Counted from the first letter of the stretch, positions 16,556-27,771 are shown. The stretch: 40,620 nt of DNA from a virus (IMGVR_UViG_3300008113_007076:1-40620); one strand, 5' to 3'. The notes: generated by a model not told the origin, from the sequence alone. Translations and numbers: made by a program.

Positions 16556-19242
16556 TGCCCGGCTTTTTAGGTGGTAGCTCAGGCGGCTCAAGCGGTGTTG
16601 GTGGAGAAATTAACTTCCCAAAGGAGTTTATTGACCCAGTAACTAAACTTCGCGTATCCGAGCCTGAAAACCTCATCGATACCGACTTTGAATATGGTCT
16701 TCAGCCTACCAAGTGGGAAACTGTTGAGCTTATTAACAACACCCCATCATTCTTTTCTAAGTCTGGTGACACCACTATCCCCAACATCACTGCCATCACA
16801 ACTAACGATGGCACACGTGAAATTACCGTCAGCACTGGCCTCCCACACGGGCTTGCGGTCGGTATTCCTATTAACGTAACAGGAACAAAATCAATTACAG
16901 CCGATGGTGCATACATCATCAACTCTATTCCGAACCCAACTACTTTCACCTACCTATGTCGCGACATTCAGCTAGGCAATAACTCTATTGAGGACCTCTA
17001 CTCCTCAGTTATTACAGGTGAGTTTTTCCAAGGTTCGCAGCTACGTCTAGCAGACGCTGCTGGTATTACAACAGACGGTGAATCAATTTCAACACTTACT
17101 GTTACAACAGGTTCTACTCACGGTTTTTATGTTGACACTCCGTTCTACTTCCTGAACCTAAACTCAACTATTTCGCAGGAATTCCCTGCAAATAACAACG
17201 AAGCTAAGTCTTTTGACGCTTCTAACTCTGCTGTAGCACAGACATTTGACGGTTCTAACACTCTTTCTCAAATCAACATTGACTGGTCTAACTCTGCAAC
17301 TGTAGCTGGTGTTACTAGCACAGTTAATATGAATGCCCAGAACCTTGTGAACAACACTATTACTGTTGCTCACGGTACAGAAAATTTTGCAAATAGACCT
17401 GTTGGAACTCCGTTTTACCATGATGTTGTATCTGGAGGCGGATATTTTGCTACTAATCCTCGCGGCGTTGTCTTCCTAAAAACAGCAACTGCTCTAGGAA
17501 CTTCTAGCTCTACTTTCCAAGTTTCAGCAGTTCCAGATGGCGATGTCATTGAAATCCCAACCACAATGACAGGAACATTCCAGCTAGCTAACCAAGCACG
17601 TACTTTTGCTGGAAACAACACAAACTCTCTTACAGAAGTTGTGGTTGATATTGTTAAAGATGCTCCAAAAGTTTTTGATGGTGCAAACAGCTCTGTTCAA
17701 GTAGGTCAAGTAACTTCTTATAGTGGTTCTCTAGTAAACGTCACTTCAGCGCAAGCAGTTCCTCTTGAGTGGTATTTCGGAGCTATGGTTTTCTATACCA
17801 CCACTGGTACTGCTGCAAACGGACTTACAAATAACACCACTTATTTTATTGACTCATTCTTCTCTACTGGCGGGCTTAACTACGCCTTCACTTTAAAGCC
17901 TCTTCCAACTGGAACAACAATTACCTCAATTTCTGGTGGAACTGGTACACAAACATTTAAGCAAATTGGTGTTTCTCCAGATAAAGACATTTTCCACGTA
18001 AAAGACCATGGCTATGCTCGTTTTGACATGCTTCGCTATGTTTCACCCGAGAACGGTGCTTTTACAGTAGTTGACTCATCTCAAGTCAAAAATTTCTACT
18101 TTGTGGCTACAGTTATTGACCAACACAACTTCACTTTGAATCAGACCGTTGGTGAGCTAAGTCCGTTAACTATTTCAAGAACAGGATTTTCTAGATACGC
18201 AATTACTCCAACAACCGTAACGGCTATTGGTATGACTGCACCTATTACTTATGCAGTCACAAGCGGAACTCTTCCATCAGGTTTGAGTCTTAATCCTTCA
18301 ACTGGTGTTGTTTCTGGAACACCTACAGAAAATATCGCTGTTCCAGGTCGTCAAGTTATTATTACTGGTACAGACGTAGACGGAATCTCTGCATTTCAAG
18401 TACATACATATCAGTTTGATCAACCACCTGCTTTGTATTCATTCTCAAGCGTTACCTTTACACCGGGTGGTGCTGGCGGTGCTGGTGGACCTAACCTTTC
18501 TCAAGTTCGTTCTGGAGCTGGAAACCCTTCATGGGGTAACGAGTACATTCAAATGCCTGGTAACACAGGAACATTTGTATGGACAGTTCCAGAGGTTGCA
18601 ACATATCGCGTAGAAGCTTATGGAGCTGCTGGAGGTTGGTCACCTAGCTGGGGTACTCGTGGTGGCTACGGAACTCGTATGCGTGGAGATTTTGCTTGGG
18701 GTCTTGGTGACACTATCAAGATGGCTATTGGTCAAGCTGGAGGTAGCTCAAGCGAGAGCGGCGGTGGTGGCGGCGGTACATTCGTAGCTCGTCAATCTGA
18801 CAACTTGCCATACCTTGTTGCTGGTGGCGGCGGCGGTTCAGGCGCTGGTTGGTATTCATATTCAGATGCAACAACAGGTACCTCTTCTCGAGGCTCTAAC
18901 TCATATGGTGGAGCAGGTGGCGGCAACGGTGGTAACGGTGAAGCATTTGGCGGTGGCGGTGGCTTCTACGGAAATGGTGGTGGCTGGGCAGGACCTGGTA
19001 CATCATTCGTAAACGGTGCATACGGCGGTAACTACAACGGACCAAACGGTGGTTTTGGTGGCGGTGGAGCAGGTCGCGCATGGGCTGGTGGAGCAGGTGG
19101 CGGTGGTGGATACGCTGGAGGACCTGGTTCATGGTGGTCATCCGCTGGCGGTGGCGCTGGTTCATATAACAATGGAACCAACCAGAGCAACTCAGAAGTT
19201 TCTGGTGGCGGTAACGGTCAAATTTCAATCACGAGACTATAG
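16555..19242 (+). CDS. Large virion structural/adhesin protein with glycine-rich C-terminal domain
   Basis: 895 aa. The N-terminus is Gly/Ser-rich, then INFPKEFIDPVTKLRVSEP and ENLIDTDFEYGLQPTKWE, a type of opening I know from large phage structural proteins. Beta-rich repeats with a PHGLAVGIPINVTG...NGxYxV pattern follow. A putative Ig domain (PITYAVTSGTLPSGLSLNP, SGTP) lies at about residues 555-600. The last about 280 residues (from FSSVTFTPGG) form a glycine-rich domain: W-x-V-P strand, EAYGAAGG, IGQAGG, GGGGGGTFVAR, VAGGGGGSGAG. This layout resembles the glycine-rich region of ALK-type receptors, also found in phage adhesins. GAGAGAGG precedes the ATG. A role in host recognition is likely, the exact target unknown. 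Confidence 0.82.
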   Translation: MPGFLGGSSGGSSGVGGEINFPKEFIDPVTKLRVSEPENLIDTDFEYGLQPTKWETVELINNTPSFFSKSGDTTIPNITAITTNDGTREITVSTGLPHGLAVGIPINVTGTKSITADGAYIINSIPNPTTFTYLCRDIQLGNNSIEDLYSSVITGEFFQGSQLRLADAAGITTDGESISTLTVTTGSTHGFYVDTPFYFLNLNSTISQEFPANNNEAKSFDASNSAVAQTFDGSNTLSQINIDWSNSATVAGVTSTVNMNAQNLVNNTITVAHGTENFANRPVGTPFYHDVVSGGGYFATNPRGVVFLKTATALGTSSSTFQVSAVPDGDVIEIPTTMTGTFQLANQARTFAGNNTNSLTEVVVDIVKDAPKVFDGANSSVQVGQVTSYSGSLVNVTSAQAVPLEWYFGAMVFYTTTGTAANGLTNNTTYFIDSFFSTGGLNYAFTLKPLPTGTTITSISGGTGTQTFKQIGVSPDKDIFHVKDHGYARFDMLRYVSPENGAFTVVDSSQVKNFYFVATVIDQHNFTLNQTVGELSPLTISRTGFSRYAITPTTVTAIGMTAPITYAVTSGTLPSGLSLNPSTGVVSGTPTENIAVPGRQVIITGTDVDGISAFQVHTYQFDQPPALYSFSSVTFTPGGAGGAGGPNLSQVRSGAGNPSWGNEYIQMPGNTGTFVWTVPEVATYRVEAYGAAGGWSPSWGTRGGYGTRMRGDFAWGLGDTIKMAIGQAGGSSSESGGGGGGTFVARQSDNLPYLVAGGGGGSGAGWYSYSDATTGTSSRGSNSYGGAGGGNGGNGEAFGGGGGFYGNGGGWAGPGTSFVNGAYGGNYNGPNGGFGGGGAGRAWAGGAGGGGGYAGGPGSWWSSAGGGAGSYNNGTNQSNSEVSGGGNGQISITRL

Positions 19243-19257
19243 CAAAGAGGAACATAA

Positions 19258-22200
19258 ATGCCTATTAACGTGACAGCAGCTGGTGCTACTGGTACTCACT
19301 CTTTTTCTAGAGTAAACGTGAATCTTGATGAAGATTTTATCTACTTTAAGAACACAGCCCCAAACGTTATCCCAGCGGCGCTAGCTCCTGGAGTGGCATT
19401 TTTGTACACATCTGGTGTTGGTTCAGTTACAGGATTTACTGAGAATGGTCTTGTCTATGTAACTACAACTCAACCAAAGAAACTGCAATTTAGTACAACT
19501 TTTAATGGTTCAGCGGTTAATCTTACTAATAGCACAGCTGGTTCAATTAAGTTCAATACTCCAATTGTTTACGCAAATAAGCTAAACATTGACGCATCAA
19601 CACCAACAAATCAGGCAGTAAAGTACTACACAAACGGAACTCCTCTTACTGGTTTGACTAGTGGAGATACATACTTCCTAAAGAACGTATCAATTTCTGA
19701 GTTTGCTGGTTCACAGGCGCTTTACGCTTTCAGTACCCACACCTTTACAACCTGTGGAAAAACAGGTCGTGTTGGCCCTACCCAAACGGAAATGCGTAAC
19801 TCTTATAACACCACTTGGGACGATACATACATATCTCAAGGAGCATTTGTTGGTTATCAAGACTGGACAGTTCCTGTTTCTGGTATTTACAGCTTTAACG
19901 TTCGTGGCGCTTCTGGTTTTGATGGTAACGGAGCTGGTGGTGTAGGCCGCGGAGCTATTGTTGAAGGACGTGTTGCTTTAACTAAAGGTGAAATTATTAC
20001 AATCGCTGTCGGTCAACGCGGTGAACAAGGTGGAAGTGCTACATGGGGTGGCTCTGGTGGTGGAACATTTGTTGTTCGTAAAACTGGTAACGAGCCTTTG
20101 TTTATTGCTGGTGGTGGTTCTGCTGAATCAAACTCTGGTGCTGGACGAGATGGTGTTCTTACAAGACTTGGTGGTACATCTACCAATGGTCAGCAAGCTG
20201 GCGGTAGTGTTGGTTTTGGTGGTCGTGCACAAAGCCCTCTTGGTTATTCTGCTGCTGGTGGAGGTTTCTTCTCTCGCGGACAGAACGGTAGCTTTAGCTC
20301 AGAACCAACATTTGGTGGTGGTTCATTCCTAGACGGTCTAACCATGGGAACCAACATTCGCACTGGTGGTTATGGTGGTTTTGGTGGCGGTGGTCAATCT
20401 GACGGTAACCGCGTAGGTCAGTCTGGTGGTGGTGGTGGCTACTCTGGTGGTGGCGGTGCTCGTTCTACAACTGCAAACCAGTCTGGTGGTGGTGGTGGTT
20501 CATTTATCGTATCTACTGCTACAAGTGTTGCAACTTCTAATGGTTTATTTGATGGAGCAAACACATTTAATGGTTCTCCAATTTCAAATCTTTCTTCTTA
20601 CCACACAGGTGAAGGTCAAGTTATTGTAAGTCTAGTTTCTAGCTTTACAACTGGTAACAGTGTCCACCCAACAGCACAGGACGCAGAAAATGGTACAAAT
20701 GCAATTGCAGTTGCACCAGCTGGTTCTTCATACCACGCTTTTGTGCCAATTAGCTTGGACATTCAAAACGACCAAATCCATAGTGCTGCCCCACACACTC
20801 TTACAAATGGTGAAGCAGTTCAAGTGAACTTCAATGGAGTTCCTCCAGTTGGAATAACAAATGGATCAATTTATTACATAAATACAGTCAGTGCGTTTAG
20901 CTATCGATTGAGCACCACTCCTGCACCATCGTTTACAAATATTAATCTAACTGCTCCGTCTTCTCGAGAAGTCGCAACAACTGCTAAGTTGAGTCGTGTT
21001 GTTGTAAATACAGCTACTGATACTCTAACTATCAATAACCACGGATTCTTAGTAGACCAACCTCTACGTTACAACGTTGGTGATGGAACAGCTATTGCTC
21101 CTCTTATTGATCAAGCTACATACTATGTGGCTGAAGTTATCAATGCTAACCAAATTAGGTTGAAATCTTCTTTGAACGCACCTACTTACATCAACTTCAC
21201 TAACACTGGTACTGGTACTGGTCACAGCTTTATCTTCTTGACTGTTAACGCTCTTGAAGATACTTTGTACATTCCAAACCACGGACTAGTGTCTGGTCAA
21301 GCAATTCGCTACTCAAAGGGTGGAGTTTCAAACGTTGTTATTCCAGGTTTGACTGATAACAACACCTACTACATTGTTAAAGTTGACAACAGCATTGTTC
21401 GTCTTGCTACAAACAAAGCATTGAGCATTATTGCAAACATCACTAACCAAGACCCATGGCCAGCAACTGGTACTCATTCGCTGTTTATTACATCGCTTGA
21501 TTACACAACTGACACAATCACTCTTCCAAGTCACGGATTCTTGCAGGGAGAGCTTGTTGAGTATGACTCAAAGGGTCAGACAGTTGTCAATGGTTTGACT
21601 ACTGCTACTCCATATTACGTAATTTTCGTAGATGGTGACAACATTAAGTTGGCAACTACTCCTGAAAATGCTGATGCAGGTACAGCTGTTGATTTAACAG
21701 CAAGCCCAGCTGGTGTTGGACGCCATACTCTACGTTCTTTGTCAAAGACTCCAGATGGTATTTACACCATCACTTCTACACCTTCTCCTCAGACATTTAC
21801 TGTCGAGGCAGCTGGAAACGTTCCAATTATTACAAAGGTGTTTAACCCAAGAGGCACAATTGACCTTGAGCTAAATACTTTCTTTATTCCTTCTCACGGT
21901 TTTACAACTGGAACAAAAGTTACATATGACCAAGGAGATGCTGCAACCGATATTGCTGGTTTGACAAACAACACTGATTATTATGTTGTTGCAATCAACC
22001 GTGACTATCTACGTCTAGCAACTTCAGCGGAAAATGCTGCAGCTGGTATTACTCTTAACATCAGCGACCACGGTACTGGTGTTGGTCACAAGCTTATTAC
22101 TGACCAAATCAACGGTAACGTAACTGGTTCAGGAACCGTATCTGTTTCATCTGGTTCTGTTCTTGTTAACGGTACTGGTACTGCGTTCTCGAAGATTCTA

Positions 22201-25200
22201 AAAGTGGGAGACCGTTTCCGTCTATTCCCACCTAACATAACTAAGCAGCATGGAACTATGGTTTTTGGTGCTGCAGATGTAAACACAACTACAAACTTGA
22301 TTACAAAGAGCAACACTTTCACTACAGGAACACAAGTTGTGTTCTCTGCTGGTGGTGGAACCGCGCCAGCCCCTCTAGTAGAAGGAGCTACCTACTTTGT
22401 AAGAGCAGTTAGCGCTGGGTCTACTATGACTCTTCACCCAACATCAACTGATGCTACTAACAATACAAACATTATTGACCTCACAACAGTTGGTACTGGA
22501 AGTAATTTCTCGATATCTAGCACAGTAAAAACATTTGCTGACGCTGATGTGAACACAACTAACAACAGAATTGTTGACACTCACAACTTTGCTACTGGTG
22601 ATGTTGTTAAGTTTGCAGCAAATGGTGGTGTACCACCAACACCTCTAGTTGATGGTTACTACTACTATGTTCGTGCAGTTTCTAACACAGAAATTACTCT
22701 GCATACTACATTGAACGATGCTCAAAATAACCTTCAGGCTCTTGACTTCAGTACACAAGGTACTGGTACAGGGTTCACTCTTACAAACACTGTTCCAGTA
22801 GGTCCAATCATTCGTCGTATCACCGCGATTGGTGGAGATACTCAGATTACAGTGGACCGTCCGTATGCAAACGCATATAGCGCTGTTTCTTACTCATACC
22901 CAACATTCGTCTATGTACGTCCTCAGGGCTACTCACTACACCGTCCATTCGATGGCGGTGTTGAGATGTCAGTAGGTGCTAAGACATCGTTTGGTCAAAT
23001 TGTTCGTCAGACTCGTAAGTACTTCCGTTACCAGTCAGGTAAGGGTATTCAGTCTTCTTGCGGTGTTAACTTCCAGCCTTCAATTGACCTTGAGAGCATG
23101 AGACAGTTCAGCTCACTTACAGTTGAATGTAAGACTCGTCGTCCTCACGGACTTGTTTCTGGTCTCTTTATTGTAGTAAATGGTGCAGAAGATTCTTACG
23201 GAAATACAAGCACTGTTTACAACGGAGAGTTCCAAGTAACAGTTGTTGACCTAACAACATTCCGATTTACTTCTACAGAACCAATTATTGAAAACCGTGC
23301 TTACGGATTCCCTCAGTTCTATGTTCGTGAGTGGTCAAACGGTGCTGTTCGTGAAGGTATGTTCGACTTCCAGAACGGTGCATTCTTTGAGTTTGATGGT
23401 GAAGCTATCTACGCCGTACGTCGTTCATCTACTCAACAGCTAGCAGGTACAGCAGCTGCTCTACAAGGATCAGAGCTTATCTTTGGAACAAACACAGCGT
23501 TCCAAGCTCAGGTTGCAGTTGGTGACTTTATTGTTATGCGTGGTCAGTCTTACAGAATTACAGAGATTGAGTCAGATACACGTATGTCAATTCGCCCTGA
23601 GTATAAGGGTTCTTCTGGAACAGAAAAAGAATTCAACCCTCAGACTCAAGTCAATACAACCACTGACATCTTTACAATCATTGGTCATGGTTTTGCTGAT
23701 CGTCTACCAGTTATTTACAACTCCATTGACGGTGAGCCTATTGGTGGAATGATTAACGGTCGTACTTACTACGTTGATTTGATTAACAACAACAGCTTTA
23801 AACTTGTTGCTGACCCAGATTCTGAGATTAACGTAGATTTGTCTACTACAGGAACAACTACAGTTCACTCATTTGTACCTGCTAAGTCAGGTATTGTTAT
23901 GACAAAGACTGTAGATACCCGAGTTCCTCAAAGTCAGTGGAACATTGACGTTTGCGACGGTTCTGGTCCTACAGGTTACAACCTAAATATTTCTCGTATT
24001 CAGATGGCTTACATTGACTACTCTTGGTACGGTGCGGGTAAGATTCGCTTCGGTTTCAAGACTACAGATGGTCAAGTACAGTACGTTCACGAGTTCGTTC
24101 ACAACAACAACTTGTTCGAGTCATACTTCCGTTCAGGTAACTTGCCAGGTCGTTATGAAGTTGTAACTTACGAGAACCCAACTTACATTCCTTACCTCTT
24201 CCACTGGGGTACCTCGGTCATCATGGATGGTCGTTTCGATGATGACAACGCATACCTCTTCACTGGTTCAAGCCAGACTCTCGAGGTTAGAGGAACAACC
24301 GCTAAGTCATTTGCTTCATCTGGTATCAACCTAACAACTGACTTGTTTACTGTACAGAGTCACGGTTTTGCAACTGGTGATTTGCTACAGTTCCAGTCAA
24401 TTGCTACTAACGGATTCCCAGGTAATAACCTTTTGAACCCAGCAACTCAGGTTGTCGGTTCTAACACAAGAGCTAACTTGACTAACGATGCGTTGTATGG
24501 AGTTCTGGTCAACTCACCTAACTTGATTCACTTGACTCCTCCAAACGTAACTATTTCAAGAGGAGCTGGTTATAGTGGTGGTCAAGCTATCACAAGCGCT
24601 CAATCTGGTAATACTGTAACTATTACAACCACACTTCCACACAACCTATCAACTGGTATGTATGTCGGTGTATACGGCTCAACCCGTGTGCCAAATGGTC
24701 CGTTCTATGTGACAGTTTCTAACGCAACTACATTTACATACACTGCCTCAACGTCGGCAACAGTTGCTAGCGCAGCTGATAATACAATTATCATGTGTGA
24801 AGTTATCAACTTTACTACCCAAGGAAATACTCAGTACACCTACTTCTTGTATCCAAATGGCTCATTGAATAACACATCTGGTCCTAACTACCAGCCATTG
24901 TTATCAATTCGCCTCTCTCCTTCAGTATCTGAAGGTTTGACAGGTAAGCTTGGTGACCGAGACGTTATCAACCGAATGCAGTTACGTTTGCAGGAAATTG
25001 GTGTGTCTACGACACAGTTGGTTGACTGTAAGGTTCTTCTAAATCCACGTCTAAACAACCTAAACTTCGTGGGTGTAGATACACCTTCCTTGACTCAAAT
25101 TGTTGAGCACACAGCTCAGGACACAGTATCTGGTGGAGTTCAGGTTTACAACTTCCGTGCTGCTGGTGGTGCTAGCGGTGCTGAAGACACCACTGTGGTA

Positions 25201-25356
25201 GATGTTTCAAGCCTGTTTGAGTTGTCAAACTCTATTCTTGGTGGAGACTCAATTTTCCCAGATGGTCCAGACATCTTGACAATTGCAGTATCTAGATTGA
25301 CTGGTAACGCTACAGTAACCTCAGCGAAGATGTCATGGGCAGAAGCTCAGGCGTAG
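19258..25356 (+). CDS. Giant modular virion structural protein (2032 aa)
   Basis: The largest intact gene in the window. It opens with beta-rich repeats, then a second ALK-like glycine-rich domain (about 19723-20640: W-x-VPVSGIYSFNVRG, VGQRGEQGG, GGTFVVRKTGNEPLFIAGGG). About ten repeats of roughly 90 residues follow with the pattern HGFxxGxxVxY...GLTxxTxYYVxxVxxxxIxLATT...GTGxH. A non-repetitive core (about 22800-24290) holds IQMAYIDYSWYGAGKIRFGF and LPGRYEVVTYENPTYIPYLF. I associate that motif with big structural proteins of marine T4-like cyanophages; this is from memory and unverified. The end contains LSPSVSEGLTGKLGDRDVIN and SIFPDGPDILTIAV. No enzyme signature. It is probably a large baseplate or fibre-network protein. 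Confidence 0.82.
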   Translation: MPINVTAAGATGTHSFSRVNVNLDEDFIYFKNTAPNVIPAALAPGVAFLYTSGVGSVTGFTENGLVYVTTTQPKKLQFSTTFNGSAVNLTNSTAGSIKFNTPIVYANKLNIDASTPTNQAVKYYTNGTPLTGLTSGDTYFLKNVSISEFAGSQALYAFSTHTFTTCGKTGRVGPTQTEMRNSYNTTWDDTYISQGAFVGYQDWTVPVSGIYSFNVRGASGFDGNGAGGVGRGAIVEGRVALTKGEIITIAVGQRGEQGGSATWGGSGGGTFVVRKTGNEPLFIAGGGSAESNSGAGRDGVLTRLGGTSTNGQQAGGSVGFGGRAQSPLGYSAAGGGFFSRGQNGSFSSEPTFGGGSFLDGLTMGTNIRTGGYGGFGGGGQSDGNRVGQSGGGGGYSGGGGARSTTANQSGGGGGSFIVSTATSVATSNGLFDGANTFNGSPISNLSSYHTGEGQVIVSLVSSFTTGNSVHPTAQDAENGTNAIAVAPAGSSYHAFVPISLDIQNDQIHSAAPHTLTNGEAVQVNFNGVPPVGITNGSIYYINTVSAFSYRLSTTPAPSFTNINLTAPSSREVATTAKLSRVVVNTATDTLTINNHGFLVDQPLRYNVGDGTAIAPLIDQATYYVAEVINANQIRLKSSLNAPTYINFTNTGTGTGHSFIFLTVNALEDTLYIPNHGLVSGQAIRYSKGGVSNVVIPGLTDNNTYYIVKVDNSIVRLATNKALSIIANITNQDPWPATGTHSLFITSLDYTTDTITLPSHGFLQGELVEYDSKGQTVVNGLTTATPYYVIFVDGDNIKLATTPENADAGTAVDLTASPAGVGRHTLRSLSKTPDGIYTITSTPSPQTFTVEAAGNVPIITKVFNPRGTIDLELNTFFIPSHGFTTGTKVTYDQGDAATDIAGLTNNTDYYVVAINRDYLRLATSAENAAAGITLNISDHGTGVGHKLITDQINGNVTGSGTVSVSSGSVLVNGTGTAFSKILKVGDRFRLFPPNITKQHGTMVFGAADVNTTTNLITKSNTFTTGTQVVFSAGGGTAPAPLVEGATYFVRAVSAGSTMTLHPTSTDATNNTNIIDLTTVGTGSNFSISSTVKTFADADVNTTNNRIVDTHNFATGDVVKFAANGGVPPTPLVDGYYYYVRAVSNTEITLHTTLNDAQNNLQALDFSTQGTGTGFTLTNTVPVGPIIRRITAIGGDTQITVDRPYANAYSAVSYSYPTFVYVRPQGYSLHRPFDGGVEMSVGAKTSFGQIVRQTRKYFRYQSGKGIQSSCGVNFQPSIDLESMRQFSSLTVECKTRRPHGLVSGLFIVVNGAEDSYGNTSTVYNGEFQVTVVDLTTFRFTSTEPIIENRAYGFPQFYVREWSNGAVREGMFDFQNGAFFEFDGEAIYAVRRSSTQQLAGTAAALQGSELIFGTNTAFQAQVAVGDFIVMRGQSYRITEIESDTRMSIRPEYKGSSGTEKEFNPQTQVNTTTDIFTIIGHGFADRLPVIYNSIDGEPIGGMINGRTYYVDLINNNSFKLVADPDSEINVDLSTTGTTTVHSFVPAKSGIVMTKTVDTRVPQSQWNIDVCDGSGPTGYNLNISRIQMAYIDYSWYGAGKIRFGFKTTDGQVQYVHEFVHNNNLFESYFRSGNLPGRYEVVTYENPTYIPYLFHWGTSVIMDGRFDDDNAYLFTGSSQTLEVRGTTAKSFASSGINLTTDLFTVQSHGFATGDLLQFQSIATNGFPGNNLLNPATQVVGSNTRANLTNDALYGVLVNSPNLIHLTPPNVTISRGAGYSGGQAITSAQSGNTVTITTTLPHNLSTGMYVGVYGSTRVPNGPFYVTVSNATTFTYTASTSATVASAADNTIIMCEVINFTTQGNTQYTYFLYPNGSLNNTSGPNYQPLLSIRLSPSVSEGLTGKLGDRDVINRMQLRLQEIGVSTTQLVDCKVLLNPRLNNLNFVGVDTPSLTQIVEHTAQDTVSGGVQVYNFRAAGGASGAEDTTVVDVSSLFELSNSILGGDSIFPDGPDILTIAVSRLTGNATVTSAKMSWAEAQA

Positions 25357-25365
25357 GAGAGACAC

Positions 25366-27759
25366 ATGCCAATTCAGCGACTTGGGATTCAGAACCCAAC
25401 GGGTAATACTGATACTGTTCTTGCTACATTTTCTGAAGCGCACCTTGTTTCAGTAATTATTGCCAATAAAGGTGTAGTAGCAGTACCAGCATGTAAAGTA
25501 AGTATTTGGATTGCACCAGCTAATGCTGTAATCGCTCTTAACTTTGCGTACATTGCTTTTAACTTAGATGTACCTGTTGGCTCTTCTTTTGAAACCTTTA
25601 GATTTGCTGTCAATCCAGGCGACACACTTTGGGTACGTTCTAGTACATCAAATGCTTCATTTAGCTGTGTAGGTATCGCTCAAGAGGATTCAGCTCTTCC
25701 TGAAAACCTCGTACAAACTTTTACTAATAAAGAAATTAGAGGTTTGTATAACACTGTTTATATTGACATTGGAACAACAGCAGAGCGTCGCTCTACTGCT
25801 GAAGTTGGTTATGTTCGATTTAATACAGAACTAAATGGTGGTGCAGGTGCTCTAGAGCAGAAGACTACAAACGGCTGGGAAATTGTAGGTACTGGTGTAA
25901 CTTCTGGACCAACTGGTCCAACTGGAGCCGCTGGCGCTACTGGACCAACTGGTCCATCTGGTGGCCCAACAGGTCCTACTGGTACTACAGGCCCAACTGG
26001 TGCTACTGGTCCTGTTGGTCTAGGTGGTAATGAAGGCCCAACTGGTGCTACTGGTCCACAGGGTCCAGCTGGTCCGCAAGCAACAAGCATTAATTTATTA
26101 GGTGGAGTAGCTAACTTTGCTGCACTTCCTTCCACTGGGAATACCGAAAATGATGCATATGTAACTCTTGATACACGAGATGTTTATTTGTGGACTGGAA
26201 CTTCTTGGTCAAATCTTGGTCCTATTTATGGAGCAACTGGACCAACTGGGTCTACAGGTCCAACAGGTGCCGCATCTACCGTGGTAGGACCTACTGGTGC
26301 TACTGGCCCAGCAGGTGCTGCTGGTCCTACAGGCCCTCAGGGAGACGCATCTATTATTCCAGGACCGACTGGTGCACAGGGTGTAACTGGTCCAACGGGA
26401 GCTACTGGACCGACTGGTGCCACTGGCTCAACTGGTCCAACTGGCTCACAAGGTATTACTGGACCTGCTGGAACAAATATTGTTATGAAGGGTAGTGTTG
26501 CTGATTTCGCTTCTCTACCATCATCAGGAAACACTTTATATGACGCTTATGTAACTCTGGATACAGGCGATACTTACATGTGGACTGGTTCTGCATGGGT
26601 CAATCTTGGAGCAATTGCTGGACCAGTAGGTCCTACAGGTGCGACAGGTGCGACAGGTTCTACTGGTGATACTGGACCAACTGGTCCATCTGGTGGCCCA
26701 ACAGGTCCTACTGGTGCAACTGGACCTGTCGGTCCTCAGGGACCAGGCAGCTCTAGTGTTGCAGTAGTTGAGACAGTAGATTCAACTGCATTTGTCGGTC
26801 TTTATGAAGATTTAACAGGTATTCAAGGTGGTAAAACTAATCAAGGAATCACCTTCGATGCTTCTACACAAAAACTTATTGTGTCTCAGATTGAGACCCC
26901 TACAATCCTTCCTCCTGCTTCAGGAGTTGGAACATTTACTGTAAGTTCTCCAACAACTTTAACTCTTGATGCAGAGAGTGAAGTTATTTCTAACGCACCA
27001 TTTAAACTTTTAAGTTCTACTGTTGCTGCTCTATCTAGCTTAACTGCTAGTGCTGGTGCAATTATTTACGTAAGTGATGCACCAATTGGATCCCAGTTGT
27101 ATTACTACAACGGAACTCAATGGGTTGAGATTGAAGGAACTGGTCAAGGACCTACTGGACCAACAGGTGCTACAGGTCCATCTGGTGGACCTACTGGACC
27201 AACAGGAGCAGTCGGTTCAACAGGACCTACAGGCCCTGCAGTAACAGGACCAACAGGAGCAGTCGGTTCAACAGGACCTACTGGACCTACAGGTTCACAA
27301 GGTGTTACTGGCCCTACAGGACCAGCAGGTACTACTAACTTTGGCTCTTTGAATGACATCACTTCTGCTTCAGTAACTGTTGATGAAATTTATGAACCAG
27401 CAATTACTATGCTACGAGTTGTTAATCAAGGTACAACTGCCTATAGATTTACAAGTCACTACGGATTGTCTAACAACCCAACAATTTATGCTATCTCTGG
27501 AACTACTATTGCTTTCAATCTTGCTAATGCTGGTCACCCATTTGCAATCCAAACAGCAGATGGAAACAACTTTAGTGAAGGTTTAGTCCACGTAGACACA
27601 AATGGTGTTGTTTCTACCGATTCAAATGCTCAAGGTAAGAGCTCAGGAACTCTTTATTGGAGAATCAGACAAAACCTTACTGGTGGATATAGATATCAAT
27701 GTTTGTCACACCCAGCGATGGGCAACACTATCGTAATTAAAGATATCTCGGCTATCTAA
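25366..27759 (+). CDS. Collagen-like fibre ending in a cupredoxin-like domain
   Basis: 797 aa. N-terminal about 105 residues ([18 protein letters not shown]...[17 protein letters not shown]) match the start of the 29415 protein and form a shared anchor. Three collagen tracts are separated by two [14 protein letters not shown] modules (about 26086-26226, 26482-26616) and a beta-rich interruption (26755-27140). The C-terminal about 140 residues are cupredoxin-like: [19 protein letters not shown], then [19 protein letters not shown] and [12 protein letters not shown]. Putative type-1 copper ligands are His724, Cys779, His782 and Met785. The Cys-x2-His-x2-Met spacing is the same as in amicyanin. 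Copper binding is inferred from the ligand pattern, and whether it is redox-active or structural is unknown. GGAGA lies about six bases before the ATG. Confidence 0.85.
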   Translation: MPIQRLGIQNPTGNTDTVLATFSEAHLVSVIIANKGVVAVPACKVSIWIAPANAVIALNFAYIAFNLDVPVGSSFETFRFAVNPGDTLWVRSSTSNASFSCVGIAQEDSALPENLVQTFTNKEIRGLYNTVYIDIGTTAERRSTAEVGYVRFNTELNGGAGALEQKTTNGWEIVGTGVTSGPTGPTGAAGATGPTGPSGGPTGPTGTTGPTGATGPVGLGGNEGPTGATGPQGPAGPQATSINLLGGVANFAALPSTGNTENDAYVTLDTRDVYLWTGTSWSNLGPIYGATGPTGSTGPTGAASTVVGPTGATGPAGAAGPTGPQGDASIIPGPTGAQGVTGPTGATGPTGATGSTGPTGSQGITGPAGTNIVMKGSVADFASLPSSGNTLYDAYVTLDTGDTYMWTGSAWVNLGAIAGPVGPTGATGATGSTGDTGPTGPSGGPTGPTGATGPVGPQGPGSSSVAVVETVDSTAFVGLYEDLTGIQGGKTNQGITFDASTQKLIVSQIETPTILPPASGVGTFTVSSPTTLTLDAESEVISNAPFKLLSSTVAALSSLTASAGAIIYVSDAPIGSQLYYYNGTQWVEIEGTGQGPTGPTGATGPSGGPTGPTGAVGSTGPTGPAVTGPTGAVGSTGPTGPTGSQGVTGPTGPAGTTNFGSLNDITSASVTVDEIYEPAITMLRVVNQGTTAYRFTSHYGLSNNPTIYAISGTTIAFNLANAGHPFAIQTADGNNFSEGLVHVDTNGVVSTDSNAQGKSSGTLYWRIRQNLTGGYRYQCLSHPAMGNTIVIKDISAI

Positions 27760-27771
27760 TAGGACTGGTAC

